Numbered from the stretch's first letter, positions 36,801 to 47,174 are shown. The stretch is 64,000 nt of DNA from Plumapathes pennacea (GCA_964036295.1 OZ038469.1:5968067-6032066); one strand, 5' to 3'. A program made the numbers and translations. Notes: generated by a model not told the origin, from the sequence alone.

Positions 36801-37064
36801 TCGTTTACTGTTTTTAAACAATCTTTGTGGAACTATTTTTTTAATCAACAGCAATTTTTGAACCATTTCATAGTGTAGCTTTTTATTAGTATGTTATCCG
36901 TGTAGATAGATGTAGTTTTTATCCATTGACCTTGTTAATACCTTTACTTTAAGCTTAGATTTTTTAAAGAATTGTTTAGTATATGTATGTAGAGGGCCAC
37001 ACGTTTATTAGCTCTGCTATTATGTGCTACCCTCGTTAAATAAAGATATTACTTACTTACTTAC
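33889..37064 (+). mobile_element. CR1/L2-like LINE inserted in the transposase-like exon
   Basis: The exon reading ..CLPEY stops at 33888 and resumes at 37065-37068 with HYLPYKD. The repeated TAT (33886-33888 and 37065-37067) is the target duplication. The insertion starts near the beginning of ORF2, so it is 5'-truncated and lacks ORF1. It ends in a (TTAC)n tail typical of this clade. This is the youngest layer of the nest. Confidence 0.9.
33892..36878 (+). CDS. LINE ORF2: apurinic endonuclease + reverse transcriptase
   Basis: The frame is open from the LINE start through to a TAA at 36876-36878; the first ATG (34080) lies inside the endonuclease domain, so the true start was lost by truncation. 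Endonuclease signatures: HWNINRL, MFLNETFL (catalytic Glu), GIYRPP, LLGDFNID and GLSDHLPLF. Reverse transcriptase: NYRPISVLPAVSKVIERHVH, QSGFRKRHST, DYCKAFDMVDH, GVPQGSILGPLLFL and LFADDTT with the catalytic Asp pair. A C-terminal region (CRLWNSLPLALRE) typical of cnidarian LINEs follows. No stop or frameshift was seen in about 990 codons, so the insertion is recent. Confidence 0.92.
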
Positions 37065-37799
37065 TATCACTATCTGCCATACAAGGACACCCCAAATGAA
37101 GGACGGGATCCAGACGATTGACAGCCAAGAGTCCAATTGAAGAAGGAGCACGCCAGTGGGAGGCTAGCATTGTCAGATGAAGAAAGCGCAGCTGCATTTT
37201 CCGACAGATTCATTGTAAAGACCAGATTTGTTGTAGACTATCTAGACCATCTTGAAATGATAGAATTTAAACGGAAGAAGAGAGCAGAAGAAAGGGCAAG
37301 AGAAAGCAGGGAGGCAAAGGGAAAAGTTTATGGTGATTATGATTGGGTGGATCTTTGCCAAGATGTCACAAAACTGAAAAAGCTTCACGTGCCAGAGTTG
37401 GACAAATACCTAAAACAACATGGGCTGAACCAGCACCTAAAGAGCACCAAGGACAACAAAGTAAAAGAAATTTTAAGACATAGACAGAATTGGAGGAATG
37501 AGGAAGATTTGGGAATCAGAGATGAGAATGACAGCGAAGCCACGGATTCCACTGATGCCATTGAATCTGGGGGCGAGGATGACTCAAATGATGTCATTCT
37601 CGCCTTCATTAGTGATGAGCAATATGCTGCAGAAGAGCCCCAAGTAACAACACGCTCGGGGCGTGCCATAACCGAACGATCGGAAATAGACTTTTCTTTT
37701 GATTTAACAAGAGTGTGTTGCACTAAACTCAGCGTGGCATTGCAAAAGAACAAAAACTCTCTGCAGAACAAAAGCTCTTTTTCCTGAACACAGCTGGAA

Positions 37800-38091
37800 A
37801 ACTAGCTCTGTGAAATATTAAAATAGTTCAATGTTTCGAGCGCTAGCCCTGTCTGTGAACATGAGGAATTATGGGTATCAGAGGAGGGTTGAAGAGGTGC
37901 AATTAACCCTGTGAGGGCATGTGAAAAAAATGGCTGGCTGAGGGAGGGGGGGGGGCATGTGAGATAAATGGCAGGCTGACAGGGGGGGCCATGTGAAAAA
38001 AATGGCAGGCTAGGGGGGGTCATGCAGTTTCCAAGTGGGACTTCCCCAAATCCCACCAGCCCCCTCTACCTCATAAAAAATGAACGGTCCC
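37800..38091. repeat. Right terminus: subterminal repeats and TIR
   Basis: Three to four G-rich units carrying GGGGCATGTGA or GGGCCATGTGAAAAAAATG precede the right TIR, which is the reverse complement of the left one. The subterminal units point in the same direction as those at the left end. Confidence 0.65.
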
Positions 38092-38094
38092 TAA

Positions 38095-39390
38095 TGCCAA
38101 CTCATGAAAAAGTTTGTAAGTTTAAGAATTATTATAAGTTTAAACTTCCTTTTGTGATTTATGCAGATTTTGAGTCTTTCAACAAAGTGATTGTAGACGA
38201 TGAGTCTAAGATGAGTGAAGAAACAAAACAAAGATTGTTAAAACTTGGAATGAAAAAACGAGAAAATAAAGAAAAATCAAAATCAAATAAGAAATCTTTT
38301 ACCACAAACATTCAAGAATATATTCCATGTGGATTTTCATATACAATTGTTTGTTTTGATGAAAATCTCATGAAACCGAAACAAGTAGTTTACACAAAAG
38401 AATGTGAATCAACAAATGTTGAAAAGTTCAATTCTATGATTGATTGTGAGATAAGAGAGATTTATGAAAAATATTTGAAAAATCCGAAGGAGATGATTTT
38501 TGGTGAGAAAGAAAAAGAATTATACCATTCTCAAGATGTTTGTTACATTTGTAAAGGTTCAGAGGGAGAGTTTAATTCAAATAATATGAACTTACGAAAA
38601 GTCAGAGATCATTGTCATTTGGCAGGAAAGTTTAGAGGAGCAGCACATTCTAAATGTAACTTGAAAGTCAGAACACAAAGAACGATTCCCATTATTTTTC
38701 ATAATCTTCAAAATTATGATGCACATTTGTTCATAAAAGAATTAGCAAAAGATGGAGAAAGAGTAAATTGCATTTCACTTAATGAAGAGAAATATATTTC
38801 TTTCACTAAATACGTAAAAGTTGATGAGGAGGTTGCTCGGGATAAAAAAGGAAATACAATAACGAATGAAGATGGTTCAGAGAAAATGACATCAATAAAT
38901 ATGCAAGCAAGATTCTATTGATAGTTATAAGTTTTTGTTGAGTAGTCTTGACGGAATGGTTCAGACACTTGAAAATGAAGATTTCAAAATAACATCACAA
39001 TTTCTTAAAGGAGATGAGTTGAATCTTTTAAAAAGGAAAGGTGTATATTCTTATGATTATTTTAACTCTTGAAAGATTCGAAGAAGAAAAGTTACCACCC
39101 TTAGAGATGTTTTATTCGATTTTGAGTGAAAAGGATATTTCGAATAGTGATTATGAACATGCACAAAAAGTTTGGAAAACTTTCAATATGAAAAATTTCA
39201 AAGAATATCATGATCTTTATTTACGAACGGCTGTTTTACTCCTTGCTGATGTTTTTGAAAAATTCCGAAGTGTTTGTATGGAATCATATGGACTTGATCC
39301 TGCTCATTATTAGACATCACCTGGTTTGACTTGGGATGCATTTTTAAAGATGAGTGGGGCTGAACCAGAATTATTAAAAGATTACTAGAA
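38095..39390 (+). pseudogene. Protein-primed DNA polymerase B relic, exonuclease/HNH part
   Basis: Continuation of the relic at 27018-28304 after the inserted transposon. Seen: FVIYADFESFNK (exonuclease I motif with the catalytic Asp and Glu), an endonuclease-VII-like Cys/His block (CYICKGSEGEF, RDHCHLAGKFRGAAHSKCNL) and IIFHNLQNYDAHLF (exonuclease II). The frame is lost near 38912, changes again near 39058 (EEEKLPPLEMFYS, then YEHAQKVWKTFNM), then runs into TAG at 39313. Similarity continues to about 39390 with another stop. The polymerase catalytic motifs are missing, so the gene ends in the middle of its domain. AT-rich codons as in the first part. Confidence 0.8.
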
Positions 39391-39881
39391 ATACGATATT
39401 CCCAGATAATCCCACGCCCATGTAATCGGTTTTATTTATAATTATATCTATATCTATAGTTCCTGTTTGAAGAAATTGAATAACCATTACCCAGTTTATA
39501 ATTAGGCGTTAGTTGAAGGAAAACTACATCGACATGAAGTAACCGGGAACGGATGATGCGTACGCCTTTTGCGTGTAGAGAAGCGGTGCAGCATTGTGGT
39601 TTTCCCTTTTGTTGGTGTCGTTTTTCCCGACCGACGGAACGGATCATCTCTCTCTTGATGGCCTGGGGCGATAGCAATGGAGACGCGAGCGCACAAGTCA
39701 AATGGCAAATGCGCGGGAAATTTTGGCGCGGCCGTGCAAACGAAAAACAACAGAAAAGCTTTTGTTCCCGTGAGGAGAGTTGAGAGTTGAGGTAGGTTTA
39801 AATAGAATTGCTATTTTTTTCTGCTATAATTAACGACATACTATTGGTGGCCAGCCATAAACTTGTGCAGTACTGTTGGTG
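39391..39881. other. Spacer between polymerase relic and the next transposon
   Basis: No recognised gene. A 76-codon ORF at 39553-39783 has no known domain. The expected 3' half of the Polinton-type gene is absent. Confidence 0.5.
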
Positions 39882-40270
39882 CACACTAAATTTTATAGTG
39901 TAATATTACACACAGGAGAAGTGTAAATCTTGCAGCTGGGCACACTCTGTGCAAAGTGTAATTTTACACCAAAAGTTTAATTTTACACTAGGTGAAGTGT
40001 AAAGTAACACCAACTAAAGGTGTATCTTTACACCAAAAGTTTTACCCTTTATGTAGTGTATTTTTACACCATATATTGGGTAAATGTACACTTCATTCGG
40101 CGTAAACGGTAATGCAGCTGGGGGCACGCCAAAAAGAGTGTAAATTTACACTTATCCACATTTTACACTACAAGAGGTGTATTTTCACACACCTAAAAAG
40201 TGTAAATGGTAGATGGTGTAAAACACCGTCAAAAGTAAATACACTGTCAACAGTGTAATTCTAGATGTAA
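39882..40270. repeat. Left terminal array of TTTACAC / GTGTAAA motifs
   Basis: More than fifteen copies of GTGTAAA, TTTACAC or close variants in both orientations within about 390 bp, beginning with the CACACTAAA terminus. The pattern fits subterminal transposase-binding repeats. Confidence 0.8.
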
Positions 40271-40614
40271 TAATATTGCAATCCAAAAATCTCAAAACAC
40301 TACACACTGATACACTACCCATATTTATTCGAAATGAAGTATTTGTGACAGAGAATGTTTATAATAAAAATAGTATCTTGACTTAAACAGAGCCTTTTTA
40401 AATCGAAATTCAAGGACTTTTCAAAGACTTAAATTACCTGTTAGTCCAAGTAAAATTAATGTTTAGCATTCTATGAAGATGTTCACTTTTTAATCTTCTC
40501 AACTGACTGTATCAGAACAGTTTTCCTTGAAAGGCAATTGACTTGGTTTTTCAAGGCCTCATACAAATTCAAGGACTTGCCAAGATTTTACAAACTCTGT
40601 TAAAGTATAATACA

Positions 40615-43600
40615 TCACATGCCATTTAGCTCATTCGAAAAAGTTAACACTCTTGGTGGAGTTGGGGAGGAGTCAAACAGCTCCATCACATACTTTTGTA
40701 AAAATACAAAAGTGTTTTGACAGGACTTTGGGTAATGAATATTTAAAATGTAGTAAGAAATCAGCAAAGAACGAAGGGCTGCTAAATGGCCTCCTCTAAC
40801 TTTCAGCATCACTGTGGCCTCCCCAACCACAAAAAAATCATCAGGGCCAGGAAGGTCACCGACGATTAACAATACTGGAGGAGTTCCTTCCCCAATTCTT
40901 TCTATCCCATCTTTCAAAGTTGGTGCCACCTGTAAATACATACAGAAAATCAAAATAAATGGCTAGTCTCACATTAAAAAACAATAAACAATAAAACAGT
41001 ACACAGTCAAGTTTGGTTTAACAAACTCCGACAAAATAAAAGCACACATAAAGCACTCAATCAGAGACTGCATTTCATACTGTAAAGCCACAGTCTCTTT
41101 CTTTGGAAGAAATGTGTTTGATAATATACAGATAAGCAATATTTACCTGATAGAAAGAGCTGGCTGGGTTTGGGTTTTTTTTGGTCACTTTTTCCAACAC
41201 ATGAGGCAAAAGCAGCATAGCAATAAGAGCAGTGTCTTCTGCAAAATGAGATGAATTGTACTGTAAATTTTAAGAAATTCAACAGTGATAGATACATCTA
41301 ATGATACACAACTTTAATGATGGTGTATGGATAACATTACCCACATATTGTACCATAAAATACCATGATCCCATAAGGTGTTAACCACCCCCTCAAAAAA
41401 TACCACTCCAACCTACCTTTTGCCACATACCTGTAAACAATATATTTTCACATAAAGAATTTGAAGACCCATTACCTTTTTCATGCCTTTGATTTTGTTT
41501 CAACCAGTTAAAAAATGAACTGATATTTTCCACTGATTACACAATATCTTCTGCCATATTTGGCATCAATAAAAGATAGACAAATTATAAACAATTTGAT
41601 AGAGTATATAACATGCCTATTTAGTTATTTGCTGCCACTGGTAGATAGGGGTGGTGATACCTTAATAATTAAATCAATTATTGGATAACACTTGAACTGT
41701 AAGTGTAAATAACAAATTTAATAAAGTTCCACTGGTTTGCCATGGTGTGGACTCTTATTTACCGCGATTTACGTCAACACATGGTCAAAATGTTGTGGAC
41801 TCATGAGGCGCTTTGCCGAGTGAGTCCGCAACTAATTTTGACCACGTGATGACGTAAATCGTGGTAAATAAGAGTCCACACCACGACGAACCAGTGGAAA
41901 TTTGTTTTTTACCACAAAATTTAGAAATATACAGGAAACTTTCCTTATATTTCGCTGCAAAACGTGACATGCTGGCATCAGCTGGCGTCAGCATCGTTGT
42001 CTGGACTCTTATTTACCACGCTAAATCGACCAATCAGAGAGCGAGAAACTAGTGTGTTGTGGTAAAAATAGTTCTTTATGTTTTACTGTAACTAATGAGT
42101 GATAAGTGCATTAAACACTTACCATCAGTGTTGCATCCTAAGTCTTCCTCACACCTTTCCATTTCATCCCCTGCCAATAAATCTAAGATCTCTTTTACTT
42201 TGGGGTTCTTAGACTTGGTTTTCCCATAGTGAACAATTTGCGGCGCCAGGTTCAAAAACTTTTGCACCATCCTTGAATCCAAATTGTCCACTGCCATGAG
42301 ACGGGTGAACTCATTGCACATCTGAAATAAATAAGTACTTGATTCAGAATTTTATATAAATACTCTTTAGACCAATTAGGGCAGTAACTACTCTTAAGTC
42401 TTATTTTTGCACAGTCATGTTGAGGTCATCTAATAATAATTTGTACCAGTACACTATATTATAAGTGTGACAGCGAGAAGTGATTACATCAATCTTGTGA
42501 TGGTTACAGATATCAGAGTTTCTCCACATGCACTTGTGGTTTTAATGGTACTTTTAAACATATATTCCTTACCTCAGCTTCATGAAACAGGAATGGATAC
42601 TCTTGCTTTATTTGTACGATAGTCCTTCTTTCATTATTCAGAAATTTCCTTCTGAAGGAGTACGTCAAGTCCATTTTTTCTTTAATGCCGGCAGGATCAA
42701 ATTCCCCTTTCTTGAAGTTCTTCATCATTGCTTTCACATTAACTCTGTGGGAATCTTCATTTTCCCCCTGAATTGGAGGTGGCTCCCAGAAAACCACTGA
42801 TCTCTTGACTGTTTTCTGCATGGGTGAAACCTTTGATGCCCCACTTGCTTTCTTTTTGACACCTTCATTAGGTGAAAGATGGTATATCTCGTTTTTAAAC
42901 TTGTTGGTTAGAAAGTTGTACCAAGAGTCCTGAGAGGAAAAGCAACAAACAACAAACAATAAAAATAATTTTCTAAATTATTTAGAGTTTTCCTACTCTC
43001 AAAGATGAGTAAACTTTTTCCAGAACTTATGTATGTTTGTCATTTTTGGTGTTTAACCATTGCAAAGGAAGTTATTCCAAACCCTGGTAGATTTATATTG
43101 TAAAACATGCACTGTGTGTTTCCCTGACCAAATCAAACATCAAAATCAATGCAAAAACCACCCAGAGATTCATCTGAATGGTCCTAAAACTGTTTTTCAT
43201 TTGATACAGTGGAACCTCCATTAAGGGGACATCCTCAGGACAAAAAAAGTGTTCCCTGAATGGAGGTTATCAATAGCAGGATTATATGAGCATTTTTGTG
43301 GGGGGGACAAGGCCAAGTGTCCCCTTAAAAGAAGTGTCCCCTTATTGGAGGTGTCCCAAAGTAGAGGTTCCACTGTAGTTCATATTTTAGAAACGCAAAT
43401 TGCAATGAAAGGTTAGCCAAAACACCTACTCTGCTGTTAAATTGACTTGCAATCACACAAATGCCTATCACTATCAGTAAGACACTGTCTGCAAAAACAC
43501 AAAAACCCCAATTTACATACATAACATCCAAATGCATCTTTCTGTTCCGGATACTTGCGCACAAGTTCCAAACAAACTTCACGCCGCTGGTCAGTGGTTG

Positions 43601-44415
43601 GCTTCCTAATTTGAAGAAATGAAAGACAGATTATTTAACTTTATTGCACAGAATTAGTGTTTACATGTTTTCACTTATAGTTACTTTAACAAAATTTAAT
43701 AATTTACGATAGAACTCAACTAAAATAGAGCAAGTTAAATTTATGTTATACATGATTGTGATTTGGGGAGTACTGGTACCAAGAGTTTTTTTAGAAATGT
43801 GCAATTCTTACAGTATTAGAGCTTTTTAACAACGACAGTTAACAGTTACTTCTTTGGTTTTGCCAGTCAAGAACAAAAACAAAATCTTATGCAATATTCT
43901 TTTGTTCAAAATTCTTATTGGTTTCTTCTTCAAAACCAAACAAAAATACAATATATTTTGAATCCAACTAGTGATTTTAAGTAGAGTCGAACCTTCCTAT
44001 TTTGAACTCAGTTAATTTGAAGTCCCTGCTATTTCGAAGTCAAGCCAAACCCCTTGGATTTATTTTTTCAGTTCACTTATTTACTACCTGCTATTTCAAA
44101 ACTCTGCTATTTCAAACTTCTTTTCATGTACCGTGCGACTTTGAAATAGTGGGGTTCAACTGTAATTACTGTAGTAATCAATAATACTAATAAGTTGTTC
44201 TGAATTTTGTATGCTAAACCATAACTTACGCTGTAAACTTGAGGATGTACTCATAGAGGACGCGAATAAGTTTTCTTCTGAGAGGTTTCATGCCTTGAAG
44301 GTTCTGCTTCCTGTCAAGGGCCTCCTGAATATCAGGAGGAAATTCAGGAAGGACAAATGGACAAGGCCAACCTTGACATACCACTTTACTAGTAAACTTC
44401 TGTCCAACCACCTTT
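40615..44415 (-). CDS. SAMD3-like protein (transposon-borne), six exons
   Basis: Exons in transcript order with GT-AG borders: 44230-44415 (CPFVLPEFPPDIQEAL), 43521-43605 (REVCLELVRKYPEQKDAFG), 42573-42929 (SWYNFLTNKFKNEI, EYPFLFHEAE), 42123-42321 (MCNEFTRLMAVDNLDSRMV), 41147-41238 (LLPHVLEKVTKKNPNP) and 40615-40929 (PPVLLIVGDLPGPDDFFVV, ISYYILNIHYPKS, TFVFLQKYVMEL, then TGA). This order of blocks is that of fish and cnidarian proteins annotated as sterile alpha motif domain-containing protein 3-like. The SAM domain itself is not in these exons but lies upstream at 46.3-47.2 kb on the same strand. No stop was seen inside these exons. Biochemical role unknown; a DNA-transposon accessory function is possible from context. 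Introns hold three MITEs. Confidence 0.75.
41712..41910. mobile_element. Hairpin MITE with ~95 bp arms
   Basis: The left arm (TTCCACTGGTTTGCCATGGT..) and the reverse complement of the right arm (TTCCACTGGTTCGTCGTGGT..) match almost throughout, giving a near-perfect long hairpin around about 41810. It lies in an intron of the SAMD3-like gene. A related half-copy lies at 13785-13830. Confidence 0.8.
43205..43377. mobile_element. MITE with perfect TACAGTGGAACCTC ends
   Basis: The termini TACAGTGGAACCTC and GAGGTTCCACTGTA are perfect inverted repeats of 14 bp including a TA pair. The inside repeats AAGGGGACA/TGTCCCCTT. This type is widespread in animal genomes (mariner-like, TA duplication). Confidence 0.85.
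43983..44165. mobile_element. MITE with AGTcGAACC ends
   Basis: The left end TAGAGTCGAACCTTCC and the right end GGGGTTCAACTGTA are imperfect inverted repeats. Inside, CTATTTCGAAGT/CTATTTCAAA words recur. Non-coding, in the first intron of the SAMD3-like gene. Confidence 0.7.
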
Positions 44416-44526
44416 CTATAAAACAGAAATGAAAAACCACAATTCAAAAACGTTAATCTTTAATCTATTTAACAATAACATACAGCTGTGTTGTGTATTT
44501 TTCAACATCCTGTCTCAAAATGTGGT

Positions 44527-45592
44527 TCACAAAGATTCCAAAAGAGACATGAGTGATGATGATGAGCATCGTTTACAAATTGAAGTTATGCAGCACCTAT
44601 ATACAACTCTTAAAGCTGGCACTTCAAGTTCATTTGAAAGTGATTTGATAATCCGGCCCACTGAAAATACATCACTTTGAATAGAAGGTGGGTGACTGCC
44701 TTCGACAACTTCTGGTGCAATATGACGATGGTTTACCAGGTACATTTTCTTCTCATTATCAGATAATTTTTTGCTCTTAACCTCAGAAAATTTCCTTGCC
44801 TTGCCAAAATCAATCAGGACTGGTGAATATCTGACTTCCCCTGATTCCTTTGCAACAACAACATTATCTGATTTGATGTCATTGTGAAGAATCTTCTTAT
44901 TATGCAAGTAGCATGTGGCATCTACCAACTGCTTTAAAAAATCAATACAGTTGTCTTTCAGTCAACCTCTTACAGCAATTTCTTGATCAGTAAGAACTGC
45001 ATGAAGGGTGACTGATTCACCACTTATGCCATAAAACTGAGTTATAATAGAAAATGGAGCGACTTTGCTAGCCACACCAAACAAAAATGGCAAACATAGA
45101 TGCTTTAAATTTGCTAAAATTTGGGCTTCCCTTAAATCAAAGACAGCTGAATTAGAAAATTCTTTAACAGCAACTGGAGTGTCTCGGAAATTCATTAGCT
45201 TGCATGTGCCAAATCTACCTGCCCCAATAAACTTCTCGCCACCCTTTGGACAAGCAAGCAATTCCGGCGGAAGCTCCAGCAGCTCAACAGGTGTAGACAA
45301 CTTTCCAGGAATACTTAAAGTTTTGCACCCACTTAGTCGAGAATCAAGCATAACATTTCTTGAATTTGTTATTTTCCTCTTTTCCTCTTCTGCTTTCCTC
45401 CTCATACTGAAAAACTTATTTTCTGTGCTCTTTAATTGTGCACTAAGCATTGAAACCTTTTTCTTTTCAGATTTCAGTCTTTTTCCTAAAGAATCTATCT
45501 TAATTCGCTTTGAACCCAGCTTTGGACCTTGCTTCCTTTTCCGTAAATTTCTTGATAAGCGTTGGCGGCGCCTTGCCTCACTTGACTTACTT
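44527..45592 (-). pseudogene. Protein kinase, single long exon, one nonsense codon
   Basis: The exon begins after an acceptor at 45593-45595 and runs about 355 codons to a stop at 44527-44529. A basic coiled-coil N-terminus (about 110 residues) is followed by a full kinase domain: glycine loop IGAGRFGTCKL, VAVKEF (ATP-binding Lys), REAQIL (helix C Glu), HNDIKSDNVV (catalytic loop with Asp, Lys and Asn; Asn replaces the Arg of HRD), LIDFGKAR (DFG), HIAPEVVEG (APE) and SDVFSVGRII. The only damage is an in-frame TGA at 44962-44964, between the N- and C-lobe halves. All catalytic residues are present. It resembles multicopy TKL-like kinases of cnidarian genomes. It sits between the SAM exons and the SAMD3-like exons on the same strand, inside the 12.7 kb transposon, so it is probably cargo of that element. 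Whether it is spliced to either neighbour is unknown. Confidence 0.8.
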
Positions 45593-45703
45593 CTGTAGGT
45601 GGCACACAAGAACAAAATAATACATTATGTACACATACACTGGTTCTTTCCCTCATTCTGTAGAGTTGTGTATTGCAAATACATAAAAAAGTGCTTTTAT
45701 TTT

Positions 45704-46062
45704 CAGGGCAAAGCAGTCCAAATTGATTTGAAGTAAAAACAAATGCTTCAATTTAGCAGGCTTTGTTCCATTCTATGGCACTCATTAACAGGCTGGCGAA
45801 CAACCTGAATGAGCTGTTGGTAAAAGGCGGGCGAACCACCTTACCAACTTACTGGATATACATCCAGCGCCATAGTCAGGGCAAAGCAGTCCTAATAGAT
45901 TTGAAGTAAAAACAAATGCTTCAATTTAGCAGACTTTGTTCCATTCTATGGCACTCGTTAACAGGTTGGCAAACAACCTGAATGAGCTGTTGGTAAAAGG
46001 CGGGCGAACCACCTTACCAACTTACTGGATATACATCCATCGCCATAGTCAGGGCAAAGCAC
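45704..46062. repeat. Tandem repeat, 173 bp period
   Basis: The string CAGGGCAAAGCA recurs at 45704, 45877 and 46050; the two full units between are nearly identical (CAACCTGAATGAGCTGTTGG in each). The third unit is only a start. It lies between the SAM-domain exon and the kinase exon. Confidence 0.9.
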
Positions 46063-46272
46063 TCCCAAATTGTATGAATTGAAAAAAAATGTTTCATTTT
46101 ATTCATTGTCATTGATGTCAACTCAAGTAAAAAATTGCTAATTATGCAACAGTTAAAAATTTAGCAAATCAAATTATTCCCTTTTTGCAATAAACAATAA
46201 CTTGAAATTTCACGGTTGGAAGGCCATGCGATTTGCAAATTAGCCTGCAAATTCTTAAAATATAAACACGAA

Positions 46273-47174
46273 TCACTTAACTTTAGCTGCTTTAGGTGGC
46301 GCGGCTGTTGGCGGGGTAATTGGCAACGGCCTGATGTCCATGGTAATATTTTCCTCAGCTTGGCTGGGAACATCCTCAAGGTCAATGGGCGCATTCTTGG
46401 GTGTACTGGGTGCATTCTCGGGCGTTGGAACCCGACGTCTGGCTCCCCGAATCTTCACAAACAGCTTGATCCGGTCACCAATCGAGGGAACAAGAAGTTC
46501 GGCAATTCGTTCGTTGTTCAGATCCACCATACCCACCAGCGCTTCGCCATCGATCCCTTGTTCTAAAAGGAAAAAAAAAAGGAACTAGTTAGTGGTTAGT
46601 GGCTTTAAACAGGGATGGTACAAACAGGAAGAGAAAACCAAAAGCGCACGCGAAAACAGCAAGTCCGTTGTGATCAAGGATTTGTCCTGAACGGCAATTG
46701 ACAGGCCCATTCCACTCGCGACCAGGACCTGCCACGTGACTCGTTTTGGCGCGAAAACCGGAGCGACGAGCTTTAACCGATATTTTAATCACATCAATAT
46801 TTCTGTGGTAAAACTTTAGGTAAGAATAATATGAACTATAAGTTAAATAATTTCATGCGAGATAAAGTCCTTCTTCCCAATTATCTTACCACGTGGCAAG
46901 TCACTGCCGACCAGCACCGGGCCGCCAGCTCTATATACTACTCAGAAATATCCAGTGAACCACTCAATCCGTCCAATCAACCGACTCATGCACAAACTGA
47001 AAGCTAAAAGCGCACGAAATGTGTCTGGATTTTTAACAAACTGCGACAAATAAAAATGCGAAGACATTAAAGTTTAAAGCCGAACTCACCGTAAAAACGC
47101 TCTGCGTAAGCACCAAATCCATCTTCATTCATCCATGCCTTCACAGCCTCTCTTGATGCCGGTGGAAATTCCAT
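46273..47174 (-). CDS. Small SAM-domain protein, two exons (transposon-borne)
   Basis: Exon 1 is 47090-47174 (ATG at 47174-47172; MEFPPASREAVKAWM) and exon 2 is 46273-46562, ending in TGA. The join keeps frame and gives about 124 residues. Residues 8-65 form a SAM domain: KAWMNEDGFGAYAERFYGE, then GIDGEALVGM, VDLNNERIAEL and SIGDRIKLFVKI. A Pro/Glu-rich tail follows (RRRVPTPENAPSTPKNAP). SAM domains mediate protein-protein or RNA contacts. The 3' neighbours on the same strand are the kinase and the SAMD3-like exons; an alternative splice joining them would rebuild a SAM-containing SAMD3-like protein, but no such donor is evident before the stop. Start codons of this gene and the transposase-like gene are 301 bp apart, divergent. 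Confidence 0.7.

Larger units (their letters stand above)
30409..37787 (+). pseudogene. Putative transposase-like gene of the 9.8 kb element (broken)
   Basis: Exons: 30409-31512 (in-frame ATGs at 30499 and 30514; a frame change near 31280), 31768-31926, 32254-32975, 33069-33151, 33257-33398, and 33613-33888 continuing at 37068-37787 across a LINE. Landmarks: LIHVLDELTAVVDPRSGKV, LPVTVITWNN, TDKGPGVSVTNYEVNF, AERTNACIGDAVADGG and a Cys motif CTFCNEWTG. Damage: TAG at 32283-32285, a frame change near 32870, one T too many in the run at 33621, the LINE at 33889, and a TGA at about 37117. The conserved Asp/Glu of DKGPGVSV and PAERTNACIGDA could belong to a DDE nuclease core; this is a guess. The product would be roughly 900 residues, ending in a basic and acidic tail. 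It is the main candidate for the element's recombinase. Confidence 0.6.
28308..38091. mobile_element. 9.8 kb DNA transposon with GGGACC termini and TAA duplication, superfamily unassigned
   Basis: Both ends read inward GGGACCGTTCATTTTT (identical for 16 bp, then diverged but alignable to about 50 bp, with a shared GCTGGTGGGATT). The element is flanked by TAA on both sides (28305-28307 and 38092-38094). It sits inside a polymerase relic whose reading frame on either side agrees if the element and one TAA are disregarded, which fixes the borders exactly. Inside are two divergent transcription units (28716-30346 minus, 30409-37787 plus) and a nested LINE. A 3-bp TAA duplication is what PIF/Harbinger elements make, but I see no recognisable Harbinger transposase, so the superfamily is left open. 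Confidence 0.85.

Noticed and set aside
39882-40270. CRISPR-like repeat array
   Set aside because: Repeats are short, irregularly spaced and in both orientations; the genome is eukaryotic; a matching inverted array 12 kb away points to transposon ends.
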